A DNA stretch of 64,000 nt from Coenobita brevimanus (lineage: Eukaryota; Arthropoda; Malacostraca; Decapoda; Coenobitidae): NCBI GenBank assembly GCA_032717465.1, contig CM064715.1:37697104-37761103 (forward strand). Reading direction: 5' to 3'. The notes beneath the pieces were generated by a model. The model had not been told where the DNA came from. It did no database searches and saw only the letters and a program-made list of their open reading frames with translations. The position numbers and the translations under genes were made by a program. Positions 11,266-22,586 of the stretch are shown one piece after another; position 1 is the first letter of the stretch; the number at the start of each line of letters is the position of its first letter.

Positions 11266-12425
11266 GAGACGGCCTGTAGCCACTCTGAGGGTAATAAGGA
11301 GATGGCCTGTAGCAGCTCCCACCTTCATCAGGAGACGGCCTGTAGCCACTCTGAAGGTGTCTGCCTTGAGACGGCCTGTAGCCACTCTGAAGGTGTCTGC
11401 CTTGAGACGGCCTGTAGCCACTCTGAAGGTGTCTGCCTTGAGACGGCCTGTAGCCACTCTGAAGGTGTCTGCCTTGAGACGGCCTGTAGCCACTCTGAAG
11501 GTGTCTGCCTTGAGATGGCCTGTAGCTGCTTGCCCCTTGCTAAGGAGACAGCCTGTAGCCACTCTGAAGGTGTCTTCCTTGAGATGGCCTGTAGCCTCTT
11601 GCCCCTCGCTAAGGAGACAGCCTGCAGCCACTCTGAGGGTAATAAGGAGACGGGCTGTAGCCGCTCCCGCCTTCGTCAGGAGATGGCCTGTAGCCGCTCC
11701 GAAGGTGTCCTTCCCGAGACGGCCTGTAGCCGCTCAATCCTCCTGAAGGAGAAGACCTGAAGCCGCTCCCACCTTCATCAGGAGACAGCCTGTAGCCGTT
11801 CTGAAGGTGCTTTCCCTGAGATGGCCTGCGGCCGCTCACCCCTCCTGAAGGAGACGGCCTGTAGCCGCTAGGAGGGTAAGAAGGAGACGACCTGTAGCTG
11901 CTCCCGCCTTCGTCAGCAGATGGCCTGAAGCTGCTCCGAAGGTGTCCTTCCCGAGACGGCCTGTAGCCGCTCAACCCTCCTGAAGGAGACAGCATGTAGC
12001 CGCTCCTGCCTTCATCAGGAGACAGTCTGTAGCCACTCCGAAGGTGCTTTCCCTGAGATGGCTTGTAGCCTCTTGCCCCTCACTAAGGAGACAGCCTGTA
12101 ACCACTCTGAGGGTAATAAGGAGAAGGCCTGTAGCCACTCTAAGGGTAATAGGGAGACGGCCTGTAGCCGCTTCCGCCTTTGTCAGGAGATGGCCTGTAG
12201 CCGCTCCGAAGGTGCTTTCCCTGAGACGGCCTGTAGCTGCCCACCCCTCCTGAAGGAGGCGGCCTGTAGCTGCTCTGAGGGTAAGAAGGAGACATCCTGT
12301 AGCCGTTCTGAGGGTAAGAAGGAGACGGCCTGTAGTCGCTCCGAAGGTGTCCTCCCTGAGACGGCCCGTAGCCACTCAACCCGTCTGAAGGAGATGGCCT
12401 GTAGCCGCTCCAAAGGTGCCTTTGG
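11266..12425 (+). repeat. modular minisatellite inside the 3' LTR, about 34 units
   Basis: Same constant 15-mer and module set as 2841-3700, in a different order. Units 3-7 (11333-11512) are five near-identical 36-mers with a module ending GTGTCTGCCTT that is absent from the 5' array, evidence of recent local expansion. Confidence 0.93.
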
Positions 12426-13686
12426 GTCTGCTGGCAGCTGCTCACTCCCCCAGGCCACGGCCAGTAGCTGGGCCTTGGCGACGGTCTGTAGCCAAGCCCC
12501 CAGGAAGCCACAGCCAATAGCTGGGCCCTACAGCAGGAGATAGCCTGTAGCTGCTCCTCTGTCTGAAGCTGACGCCTGTTCCCCGACCCACAACCCAGAG
12601 GGAGTCTCGGGCCTAGAGGAGTACTGGAGAGGCCCCTTAGTCTCCCCCGGCCACTGCTCCCTACAATTGGATCTGGAGGCGACTCATCTGACAGGCCCCA
12701 ACGCAGACTGGTGCTGCAGCCCCTTTCTGTTGGTGCCGCCAAGCCTTGGGGACCGCAGCCCTCGGGAACTCCAGACCGCCCCCAGGACCCTTGGAGGGAA
12801 CTCCCCACACCTCAACGTCGGAGATCTTCATCCTTCATCAGGAGCCTGAACGACAGGTTCAGACAGTTATTCGGCCCCAGCCCTGAGGGCCGCACTCCTG
12901 TCCCCAGCCCTGAGAGCATGGGACCCTTCACCACCCACAGCCCCAGACGAGAACGGACGCCCCTGCACGTGATCCCGTGGCCTCTGGATATAGAGGCCCC
13001 CGGTGGTGTCCAGCCCCATCAGTAGCGGAGCTGTGACACCCCTCTGCTCTTGCGCCTGACCGCCATGACGCCCAGACATGACAGGAGTGACAGTAATAGT
13101 ACAGTGTTTGTGACCAAGTGAGATAATACCCAAGTGGTGGAGTGAATAACAACTACAGTGTACAATGTCTGTGACCAAGGGATATAAAGGTGGAACAGTG
13201 AACTACCCATCTAATAGTAGTTAGTGATAATACCAAAGTGGTGGAGTGAGTGACAGCAACAGTGTAAATGCAAATACGGCCACCCAGTGAGAGTCAAGTG
13301 TAATGGGGTAAATACGCTACCATCAGAAAATACCTCCTGATACTAAGACCATAATCAGACCCCAGTGCCAAAGTAACACTCACCAGTAGGAAATAACATT
13401 GGTAACTCCACGAGTATAGAAAACCCAAGCTTCCCATAATTAAGAACACTGCTATTCACTGTGGCCCAAGGAGTATCCTGCGTGATACTGATAACCATAT
13501 CTAGACATAAGAGCTTGTAACTGCCCAGTGTATTTGCATCAGTGACATCTACTCGTTCCCCTCTCCAACTAAGTAATACACGTGTGAGGTTGTTACCTGT
13601 AGTTTTTGTGTCCTACCTCTCTCGTACTTGTCTAAGCCCCAGTGTAGAAAGAGAGCCCGCTATATGCTTGGAGTTTACAGGACGGG

Positions 13687-14008
13687 GAAGGCGGTGGCTC
13701 AATCGGTAGAGAGGTGGCCTGCAGTCCTTACGGACCCAGGTTCGAATCCCGGCTGGGGCAGGGAACAGTTTAAGGATTTGAATTTCATTAAATCAGGCTT
13801 TACTGATCTGCCAGAAGACCCGCCGACATGTCGTAAAAATACCCCCGCTAATACCAATACACCAGTCCTGTATGAGACAGCCCTAGCATGTATTCAATAT
13901 GGACGGTGGGTGTTAGCGCCGAAGTGGTGAAATGTAGGAGGACTGCTGGACCTTGATAGCAGGCTGTGAAGCCTATGCCCAGAGTCGGACACATAAAAAA
14001 AAAAAAAA
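13687..14008 (+). mobile_element. SINE-1 copy 1 (tRNA-derived) in the Gypsy-1 3' LTR
   Basis: tRNA-like head with A box (GTGGCTCAATCGGTAGAG) and B box (GGTTCGAATCC), a body shared with copies at 36228 and 56556 (TGTTAGCGCCGAAGTGGTGA near its 3' side), and a terminal A-run to 14008. The head would act as an internal RNA polymerase III promoter. Compared with the 5' LTR, about 15 bp of LTR (TCGAACCTGTAACA) are missing at the site and no target duplication is seen, so insertion came with a small deletion. Confidence 0.9.
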
Positions 14009-14020
14009 TCTAGCATTACA

Positions 14021-14028
14021 GATATACA

Positions 14029-14107
<79 letters not shown>

Positions 14108-14196
14108 TCATGACACACTTTCCCATGGACTCAAAGATTCCACCCTCACTTGATGAAAAAATGGATATCATACCTGCATATTCAAGTAGGAGCTTG

Positions 14197-14294
<98 letters not shown>

Positions 14295-14312
14295 CATATT
14301 CAAGTAGGAGCT

Positions 14313-14392
<80 letters not shown>

Positions 14393-14400
14393 TTATTTAA
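14021..14400. repeat. compound (TA)n microsatellite with a duplicated interruption
   Basis: Three long TA runs (about 14032-14102, 14199-14291 and 14316-14386). The second and third are each preceded by the same 20-mer interruption, CATATTCAAGTAGGAGCTTG, so a block of about 118 bp has been duplicated in tandem. Confidence 0.95.
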
Positions 14401-14690
14401 CCCTTTACTACCTAAAGTTGTAGTGTGTGTGTGGGGGGGGGGGTTGCTGGAAGAATATTTGACATATTGACCGCCCATCCCACCTACCGAATCTAAGATG
14501 TGAATTCATTGGTCCAGACATTTGGGTCCTGCTGCATCTACTGTAGAGCAACTGTTGAAAATGTTTGATTCTGTCCTCAGATGAAATGTTGAAAATTGAT
14601 TCTGTCCTCAGATGAAGATAATTAGACCTAGTATGTTGCAAACAAATTTAACTTTTCACTACGTATTTTCCCATAAGTAAAAATAACAAT
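14401..14690. other. unassigned spacer with a short direct repeat
   Basis: A G-run (about 14433-14443) and a repeated segment containing TTGATTCTGTCCTCAGATGA at about 14566 and 14595. No coding signal. Confidence 0.5.
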
Positions 14691-15455
14691 TGTTTTGGGG
14701 GGTAGGAGTAGGTTAGTGGTTTATTTTTGGAGATGTAAGGAATATTCTAGAAATTGTTATGCCTTATCATTAGATTAAATTTTTATATCTGGAGATGTTA
14801 GGAACATTCTAGAAACCTTTTTATATGTCTGTTTGATTTACTTACCTAAGTTCTTGTCATTATTTTTATTGTGCATTATTAATTTACACATAATTATTGC
14901 ATTGGCAAATGTGAGTTCTTCCCTCGGCGTGTTTGTGCATGAGAAAATGTGAGTTCCCTCCTAGGCTCTAGAATGTTCTGGGCTGTGCTAGAGGTGGAGC
15001 CAAGGGTAGGAAGGGGCAGGGTATTGAAAGGGACTGCCCTGCCTGCTGGAAGTGAGCCAGAGATGTGCAAACTGTTAGTTTGTGCATGACAATAAGTGAG
15101 CCAATGGCATGAGCTAGTCAGACAGTGAGAGTCAGAGAGTCAGTAATAGACAGTCAGTGAGCAGTCAGTGTATCAGTCAGATACTGATGGACAGACAGTG
15201 GCAGAGTCAGTGGTGGAATGAGAGTCAGACAACGAAAGTTAGTCATTGAAGGAATAAACAGTGACAGTCGGTTGGTAAGTGAACCATCAGTGAGTTGTAG
15301 TGAGTGAGGGCAGAAGAGAAAAATGAGTGTTTTGCAAATGGACTTTAGCTGTACCTGGAGGGAACAAAACCCTGACGCGTTGATAGCCTTTCATTAACAT
15401 CCTGGTCTGCCTACACGTCATTCTCAAAGTTTTCGCGAACTCCTAATGTGTAACA
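14691..15455 (+). repeat. Gypsy-3 LTR 1
   Basis: Begins near TGTTTTGGGG and ends TGTGTAACA. Shares with LTRs 2 and 3 the phrases 'ttatatctggagatgt', 'agttcttgtcattatt', a CAGTGAGTCAGT-rich stretch and the end 'cctttgattaacatcctgg'. The left boundary is less certain than the right. Confidence 0.75.
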
Positions 15456-15456
15456 G

Positions 15457-15474
15457 TTGGTGTCAGGAGTGGGA
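15457..15474 (+). promoter_or_regulatory. Gypsy-3 primer-binding site (first body)
   Basis: TTGGTGTCAGGAGTGGGA begins two bases after the LTR end. The second body has the related TTGGTCAGAAGTGAGA at 18829. Confidence 0.6.
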
Positions 15475-15479
15475 TATGT

Positions 15480-16032
15480 GTCTAGAGATGGAAATGCATA
15501 GACAGGCTGCCAAAATGGCGTACATATCTTTGCAGATATACCCACACTGTTGAAAGCACATCACGAAGAATAAAAGATATAATTATAGAGAAGAAAAGAA
15601 ACATCAAGACGAACAAGAAGAACAAAAGAAAGATATAACCAGTGTTGAAAGCACAGCAAGAAGAACAAATATATTTATAAGTACAGCAAAAAGAACAAAA
15701 GAAATATATATATACTTCCAGTAATAAGAACACAGGAAGAACAAAAAGAAACCCAAGCACAGCACTGAGCAGGACTAGAGGAACAGCTAAGTGGGCACAG
15801 ACAGGAGCTTTGCCAGTTATGGGAGGAGCTGCAGGATAGGACCAGGAAACTGAAACAACAAGAGGTGTTGCACGTAAGTCAGTGGGAATAAGCAACCAGG
15901 CAAGAGAAGTGCAGGAAGAAGTTTCCCGTATAGTGAAAAATAAAGTGAGAAGGGAAATACAGATAGTGAGTAACAGGGTCAAAGTCCTTGAACAATGTTT
16001 GGTTGAGGGTCAGCACGCAGCACACCCCTTAG
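15480..16032 (+). pseudogene. Gypsy-3 gag-like coiled-coil region (first body)
   Basis: A- and G-rich sequence whose translations are rich in Glu, Lys and Gln. A decayed heptad-rich segment is followed near 15970 by SNRVKVLEQCLVEGQH, matching the second body (SNRVKVLKQCFIEGQH). No intact frame remains. In related elements such a segment precedes protease; its role as Gag here is inferred from position. It is cut at a TTAG/TTAA site by the piggyBac-like element starting at 16033. Confidence 0.55.
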
Positions 16033-17156
16033 CCCCTAAAGACCGCATTTTTCTGAAGCTGTGTTCCACCCCAACTGCAAGTCAGGGTCAATTTTTCAAC
16101 TTTCACCTAGGTAAATTTTTTTCTTATAGATTTGAAGAGCTTGAATTTACACACCTGCAAATGCCAGTCTCAGTCCCATAGGCTTAAAGCTTACAGCAAA
16201 ACCACCTGCCAAAGATTACAAAGTCCCCAGCAAAACCACTCGTCAAAGATTATAAAGGCACCCCCTCATGATAAGCGAGAAAACAGGAAAACATCAATGG
16301 AAGCCTAAATTGTGATAGAGAACCTCACTAAAATCAACGAAATCTATATAAAATATGTTTCTATTGATGAAACTAGGTGTAAGAGTCAGCATAAAAAAAT
16401 ATTCCAAATGAAAAATTTGGCTACAAACTAATTTTTGCTAAAGAACCTTACCAAAATCAGCGAAATCAATGGAAACTATGTTTCCATTGATGAAACTGCA
16501 GGAGTCAGCATGAGTAAAAAAAAAAAAAAAAAGCAAAAAAAAATTTGGTGAGAGTAGAGAGACAGGCCAATCATGGCAGGGAAATTTATCGCTTCATATT
16601 CGGGACAAGGATTGGGAGAAAGTAAGGTGGAGGTGAGGTGGGAGGTCTCTGGCGGTGAGGGGAGATGAGACACACCTCCAGTGCGGGGGAGATGGTGTGG
16701 GGGGTATTATGCCAGGGGGAAACACACACAAGGGGATCATAGCAGGGAAATTGCTGTGTCATTCAATATAACATGGGGTTGGGGGAGGTAGAGGAGGGGG
16801 GTGCTCAGGTGGGGGAGTGAGGTGAGCGGGCATGAGACGCCCCCCCTCCATACGATGTAGATGTGGTATTGGTGGGTAGTTTGGGTGGGAGGGGACAGAG
16901 CTGGCTGTATCCAATCAACCAGATGGAGGTGAAGTGGCTGGGGGGGGGAGGATTCCCTCAGAGACCGGACGAGGAGGTTGGATCTTCCTTCCCACCACTT
17001 CATCCCTTAGTTCTGTTTAGGTAGGAACCATTTACGTCATAAAAGGGGCTGACTTAGTGTTCGGCAGTTTTTGACAGACCTTCTACAATCGTCAGTCACA
17101 GGACTCGATGTGGCAAACTTGCAAACTGATGATCGTCAGTCATAGTACTTTAGGGG
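16033..17156. mobile_element. piggyBac-like non-autonomous element in Gypsy-3
   Basis: 1124-bp insertion with short inverted ends (CCCCTAAAG at the left, CTTTAGGGG at the right). It is flanked by TTAG (16029-16032, a mutated TTAA) and TTAA (17157-17160). The second Gypsy-3 body has the uninterrupted site (CCCTTTAAGTGC, about 19450), which confirms the insertion point and TTAA target. No transposase is recognisable inside. Confidence 0.85.
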
Positions 17157-17160
17157 TTAA

Positions 17161-17889
17161 GTGCGAATGACAGGTGCGCAGAGGGGTATGGTGAGATTGA
17201 GGGAGTTGCGTGCCCCAATGGTTGGCAGTACAAGATCAGAGAGAACTTTGATCCAGGTGGGTGTGGTGGGTCATTGGCAGTTTTCAGAGACTCTGCAAAG
17301 GCTGTATGGAGTTGCAGGACTCTGTGCTGGGCCTGGGGAACATGTGGATGTTGAAATGCATCACGGAGGAAAGGTGAAGACCCTGGCCTTATGTGTTGCC
17401 GTCAACGGAGACCCCTGCATCCTGGGCTTGGACTGCCTGGTGTCCCACTGCTGCCTGCTTGACTTCCATTTGATGCAAATAAGGCTAGGAGGATGGAGTG
17501 TTCTGTTGAGGACCGTGGAGCATGGAAGTCTACTAGTGATGACCAGAAGGAGGATGACAGTTATTCCCTCTGAGTCAGTGATGCTGCGGACCTGCAAGAT
17601 CAATGGCATGCAGCACACTGCCCTGAGACTGGTGGAGCACAGGAGCCGTGGCATGATAGAAGAGGGAGTGATGGTGGGCAGGACCTTGGTTGGCTCTATG
17701 GCAGATGAAGTACCCGTTGTTATAGCCAGCATCTCACTTTATCCTAAGAAGATACATCAGGGTACAGTTGCCAAGAAGTCGATCAGGAGCCACCAAGCAG
17801 AACAAGCAGGAGTATGGTTAAATCTCAAGAACTATCTGACCACTTGCCAGGACTGCCCAGCCTGGAGAAGCCACAGATGGAGCAACTGA
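17161..17889 (+). pseudogene. Gypsy-3 protease-like region (first body)
   Basis: Open for 242 codons. The segment GKVKTLALCVAVNGDPCILGLDCLV, then LLDFHLMQIRLGG, is the C-terminal half of a retropepsin-type fold as seen in gypsy elements (VxDxxDPCLLGxDxL). The DTG catalytic motif is not visible; the region where it would lie reads as GLCAGPGEHVDV and upstream. The following stretch (VMLRTCKINGM to GTLVGSMADEVPVVIASI) is the linker before RT. It is therefore inactive or truncated. Confidence 0.65.
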
Positions 17890-18160
17890 AAATGTTCTTG
17901 GTGAAGTACGCTGATGTATTTTCTACGAGAGACCTGGACCTAAGAAGTCCACTTGGAGTGAAGCAGAGAACCTGCTGGACACTGAAGAAGAAAGGAGAGC
18001 CCAAGAAAATGACAGATTTGACAACACTGGTGAGTCAAGTTTTCATGCTGTGGGACCTAGACAGCAGAGGCAACAGTGACAACTCGCAAGACCAAAAGTT
18101 TTTCCTGTACATACTGTATATAGAGAGTATTTGGTGGTTGTCCCAGGGACAACACAGATT
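17814..18160 (+). pseudogene. Gypsy-3 pol start joined to the 3' end (first body)
   Basis: Contains QLKMFLVKYADVFSTRDLDL, the conserved segment just before the RT domain in gypsy pol. Instead of RT the sequence passes into a short unrelated stretch and then the polypurine tract. The second body (about 20110-20430) has the same join, so the deletion predates the tandem. Confidence 0.7.
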
Positions 18161-18172
18161 AAAGGGAGGGAG
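18160..18172 (+). promoter_or_regulatory. Gypsy-3 polypurine tract
   Basis: AAAGGGAGGGAG directly precedes the TGTTACGCC start of LTR 2. An equivalent tract (GAGGGAGGGG) precedes LTR 3. Confidence 0.65.
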
Positions 18173-18827
18173 TGTTACGCCAGAAGGGATAGGTTAGTGA
18201 TTTATATCTGGTGTTAGGAACATTAAAACGTGTTATGGATTAAATTAACCTTCTATATCTGGAGATGTGAGGAACATTCTATTGTCTTTTCTTTTTTCTT
18301 AACTTAGGAATTAGTTCTTGTCATTATTGTTATTGTTTATTGTTAATTTATGTGCATTATTATATGGGAAAATCTTTCCTTGACTCTAGAATGCGCATTA
18401 TTTTGCAAGAAATAGTAGTCGACCATTAGTTTGTGTGTGACAGTGAGTCAGTGGGTCAGTTGCTGTTTGTGAGCAATAACCAGTCAGACAGAGTCAGTGA
18501 GTCAGTAACGGACAGTCAGTGAACATTTAGTGAGTCATTTACTTATTCAGTGGCAGACATACAGTGACAGAGAGTCAGTGACAGTGCATGAGTCAGACAG
18601 TTAGAGTTAGTCACTGAAGGATGGAGTAATCATCCAAGGAGTCAGTCAGTGAACAGTCAGTGGTTAGTTGTGAGTGAGGAGGGAGAGGGGAAAACGAGTG
18701 TTTTGTGAGTGTAACTAAGCTTCACCTGGAGGGAATAAATCTCTGATGCATTCAGCGGCCTTTGATTAACATCCTGGCCAGTCCACGCATCATTCTTGAT
18801 ATATCCATGAACCCCTAAGATATAACA
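18173..18827 (+). repeat. Gypsy-3 LTR 2 (shared by both bodies)
   Basis: TGTTACGCC...TATAACA. It is about 100 bp shorter than LTR 1 because of internal gaps. It is followed by a primer-binding-site candidate at 18829. Confidence 0.8.
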
Positions 18828-18899
18828 ATTGGTCAGAAGTGAGATACATATTGAGAGATGGAGACACATAGACAAACTGTCAAAACGGTGGACACATCT

Positions 18900-19445
18900 C
18901 AGGGAGATATACTAACAGTATTCAAAGCACAACATGAAGAAAAAAAAGAAATACTATGAAGGAGAAAGGAAATATCAAGAAGAACAAAAGAAACAGCAAG
19001 AAGGACAGCAAGAACAAAAGAAATATTGAGATGAACAAAAGAAATGGCAAGAAGACAAGAGAAAAATATACTCTCAGTGTTGACAGCACAGCAAGAAGAA
19101 CAAAAGAAATATATAGAAGCATAGCAAGAAACGAAAGATATACTTGCAGCACTAAGACCACAGCAAGAAAAACAAAAATTAGACCAAACCCAGCACTACT
19201 CAAAACTAGATGAACTGCTAAGTGGGCACAGGCTGGAGTTTTGCCAGCTACAAGAGGAGCTGCAGGATGGGACCAGGAAACTGAGGCAACAACAAGAGGT
19301 GGTGTACAGATAGTTAGAGCATAAGCGACCATGTAATAGAAATGTAGGAAGAGGTTTCCTGTATAGTGGGAGATGAAGTGAAGTATAGGATGTGAGTAAC
19401 AGGGTCAAAGTCCTTAAACAATGTTTCATTGAGGGTCAGCACCCA
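18900..19445 (+). pseudogene. Gypsy-3 gag-like coiled-coil region (second body)
   Basis: Glu/Lys/Gln-rich decayed frame with LLSGHRLEFCQLQEELQDGTRKLRQQQEVV (about 19205-19305) and SNRVKVLKQCFIEGQHPAHP (about 19393-19452). This indicates a long coiled coil at the element's N-terminal product. Several stops interrupt it. Confidence 0.55.
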
Positions 19446-20440
19446 GCACACCCTTTAAGTGCCAGTGATAGGTGCACGGAGGGTGATGGAGAGATTGAGG
19501 GAGTAACATGCCCAATGGTTGTCATCACAGGATCAGAGAGGACTTTGGTGCAGTTGAATGTGGTGGGTCATCAGCAGTTTCCAGAGAGTTTGCAGCAGCT
19601 GTGTGGAGTCACAGGGTGCTGCACTGGGCCTGGGGGACTGGTGGGTGACAGGAGGCATCAAGGAGGAAAGAAGAAGATCCTGCTTGTGTGTATTGCCGAC
19701 ATCAGGGACCCCTGCATTCTGGGCTTCGAATGCCTGGTGTCCAGCCACTGCATGCTTGACTTCCATTCAATATGAATGCGGCAAGGAGGAAGGAGTGTTC
19801 TGCTGTGGGTTGTGGAGCATGAAAGTCTACTAATAATGACCAGAGGGATGAAGTTTTCACCCCTAAGTCAGGGATGCTGCTGGCCTGCAAGATCAACAGT
19901 GTACTGCACACTGCCCTGGAACTGGTGGAGCACAGAAGCCGTGACATGATAGAAGAGATTTATGATGGACAGGACCTTGGTTGACCCTATGGAGGAAGAA
20001 GTACCCGTCGTCATAGCCAGCTTCTCACTTCGTCCTAACAAGATGCATCAGGGCACAGTTGTGGGGTTGTGCCAAGAAGTTGATCAAGGAGCCACCAACC
20101 AACGCATTCAAGAGAGTACAGTTAAGTCCCAGGAAGAACTACCCGACCATTTTGCCAGGAGTACCCAGTGTCTGGAGAAGCCATTAACAGAGCAGTTGAG
20201 ATGGTTCTTGGTGTAGTATGCTGATGTATTTTCTGTGAGAGACCTAGACCTGGAAAGTGCACTTGGAGTGGAGCCGAGGACCTGCTGGGCACTGAAAATG
20301 AAAGGAGGGCCCAGGAGAATGATGGAGTTAACAGCATTGGCATTCCGGGTCTTAACTTCGTGGGACCTTGACGGCAGAGGTGAAAGTAATGACCCACTAG
20401 TCTGGAAGTTTTTCCTGAATATACATGTATAATGGTAGGA
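19392..20440 (+). pseudogene. Gypsy-3 protease and pol-start region (second body)
   Basis: Protease-like segment with CIADIRDPCILGFECLV (about 19685-19740), linker with EEVPVVIASFSL, then RWFLV and ADVFSVRDLDL split by a stop at about 20215. It parallels the first body at 17161-18160 without the piggyBac insertion. Frameshifts near 19775 and 19960 show it is dead. Confidence 0.65.
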
Positions 20441-20485
20441 TTAAGTAGTTGTGTCAGGGACAATAAAGTTTTGAGGGAGGGGCAG

Positions 20486-21244
20486 TGTCAGGGCAGTAAG
20501 ATTGAGTTCTTGGTTTATATCTGGAGATGTGAGGAACATTATGTTATGTCATAGGATTAGGTTAACCTTTTTTATCTAGAGATGTCAGGAATATTTTAGA
20601 AACATCAGCAAGTCTTGTTTAATTTTCTTACTTTAGGAATTAGTTCCTGTCATTATTAGCATTGTTTGTTGTTCATTTACGTGCATGATTGCGTGAGAAA
20701 ATGTGAATTCTCTCCTTGGCTTTAGAATGTGCATTATTGTGTGAGAAAATGTGAGCTATCTCCTAAGCTCTTGAATATTTACGGCTGCACTAGAGATGGA
20801 GTCTGGGGGGGAGGGTATGTAAATGGATCATCCTGCCTGCTGGCAGTGAGCCAGAGAGTAACAGACGTTAGTTTGTGTGTGACAGCGAGTCAGTGAGCCA
20901 GTTGCAGTCAGTGGGTGAGAGCCAGTCAGACAGTGAGTCAGAGTCAGTAAGTGACAGTCTGTAAAGGCAGTGTCAGTGAGTCAGTTCATTAGCCACTGGC
21001 AGACAAACAATGACAGAGAGTCATTGACAGCAAGAGTCAGATAGTGGGTTTGTCAATGAAGGATGGAGTAGTCAGCCAGTCAGCAAGTAGTAGTGCGTGA
21101 GGACGGAGAGAAAATGAGTGATTAGCAAGTGTACCTCAACTGTGCCTGGAAAGAACAAAGTCAAAGCGTTCAGTGGCCTTTGATTAGCATCCTGGCTTTT
21201 CTATGGGTCATTCTCAACATATCAACAAGTCCTACATTGTAATA
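20486..21244 (+). repeat. Gypsy-3 LTR 3
   Basis: Starts TGTCAGGGCAG after a purine tract and ends near GTAATA (mutated from GTAACA). No target duplication matching the left side of LTR 1 was found. Confidence 0.72.
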
Positions 21245-22189
<945 letters not shown>

Positions 22190-22241
22190 CTACCTAATTG
22201 TGTTTTTATAGGAGTGAGTCAAGCTTATACTGTCCCGTGTA

Positions 22242-22586
22242 TTAAACCATTTTTATCATACATATCCTTATATTTATGTACAGTATAGTTTTGGCATACA
22301 CTATTTCATTCAGTAGTGCGTTCCAGTGATCAATTGCCTTATTTGGGAAACTGAATTTCTTTACGTCTTTGTCAACTCTCTTTATGCATTTTTTGCAGTG
22401 TCCTTCTCCATAAGTTATATACTCATAAATGTCGATTTTCACTTTCCCTGAGATGCATTTATATATCATAATCATGTCTCCTCTTTTTCCTTCTCTCTTG
22501 TTCAAGTTTTCTAGTCTTTTTTCATAGCTTAGATCTTTAAAGCTTGGTACCCATCTTGTGGCAGCCCTTTGTAATTTTTTAATCAT
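22242..22586 (-). pseudogene. LINE-B copy 1, C-terminal domain
   Basis: The peptide has KLQRAATRWVPSFKDLSYEKRLENLN, KRGDMIMIYKCISGK and FSFPNKAIDHWNALLNEIV, the conserved tail found downstream of RT in CR1-like LINEs. The same phrases recur at 31254-31481 (RWVPSLRDLSYEERLEN). Upstream coding is frameshifted. Confidence 0.75.

Larger units (their letters stand above)
2605..14020 (+). mobile_element. Gypsy-1: decayed Ty3/gypsy LTR retrotransposon
   Basis: The order is 5' LTR, primer-binding-site candidate, gag, protease, reverse transcriptase, RNase H, integrase with GPY/F module, proline-rich tail, 3' LTR. Both LTRs start TGCAGTATAGTGCCCCC and end CTAGCATTACA. The pol order (RT-RH before IN) is that of ordinary Ty3/gypsy. 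Pol carries frameshifts and at least six in-frame stops, and integrase is split by a MITE. Total length is 11.4 kb, swollen by the minisatellite LTRs, a 924-bp MITE and a SINE. No target duplication could be fixed because both flanks are TA-rich. Confidence 0.9.
11030..14020 (+). repeat. Gypsy-1 3' LTR with SINE insertion
   Basis: 2991 bp, or about 2.67 kb without the SINE. Same head, minisatellite and tail zones as the 5' LTR. It is longer mainly because the minisatellite has about 34 units, including five tandem copies of one 36-bp unit (11333-11512). The duplicated TATA segment of the 5' LTR is shortened here. The last bases (CTAGCATTACA) lie beyond the SINE poly(A). Confidence 0.88.
14691..21244 (+). 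mobile_element. Gypsy-3: LTR-body-LTR-body-LTR tandem of a non-autonomous LTR element
   Basis: Three related LTRs (14691-15455, 18173-18827, 20486-21244) alternate with two related bodies. Each body has a coiled-coil gag-like start, a protease region, a short pol start and then jumps straight to a purine-rich tract and the next LTR. No RT, RNase H or integrase is present in either, and both lose pol at the same point. This layout arises by recombination between LTRs of identical elements or by insertion of one copy beside another. Confidence 0.8.

Noticed and set aside
13687..13770. Functional tRNA genes (also at 36228, 56556, 27330 and 61680)
   Set aside because: A and B boxes are present, but acceptor stems do not pair and bodies with A-rich tails follow, so they are SINE heads.
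15482..15982. Phe/Leu-rich membrane-protein-like minus-strand ORF (similar at 18922-19332)
   Set aside because: Antisense of the Lys/Glu/Gln-rich Gypsy-3 gag region; hydrophobicity is a reverse-complement artefact.
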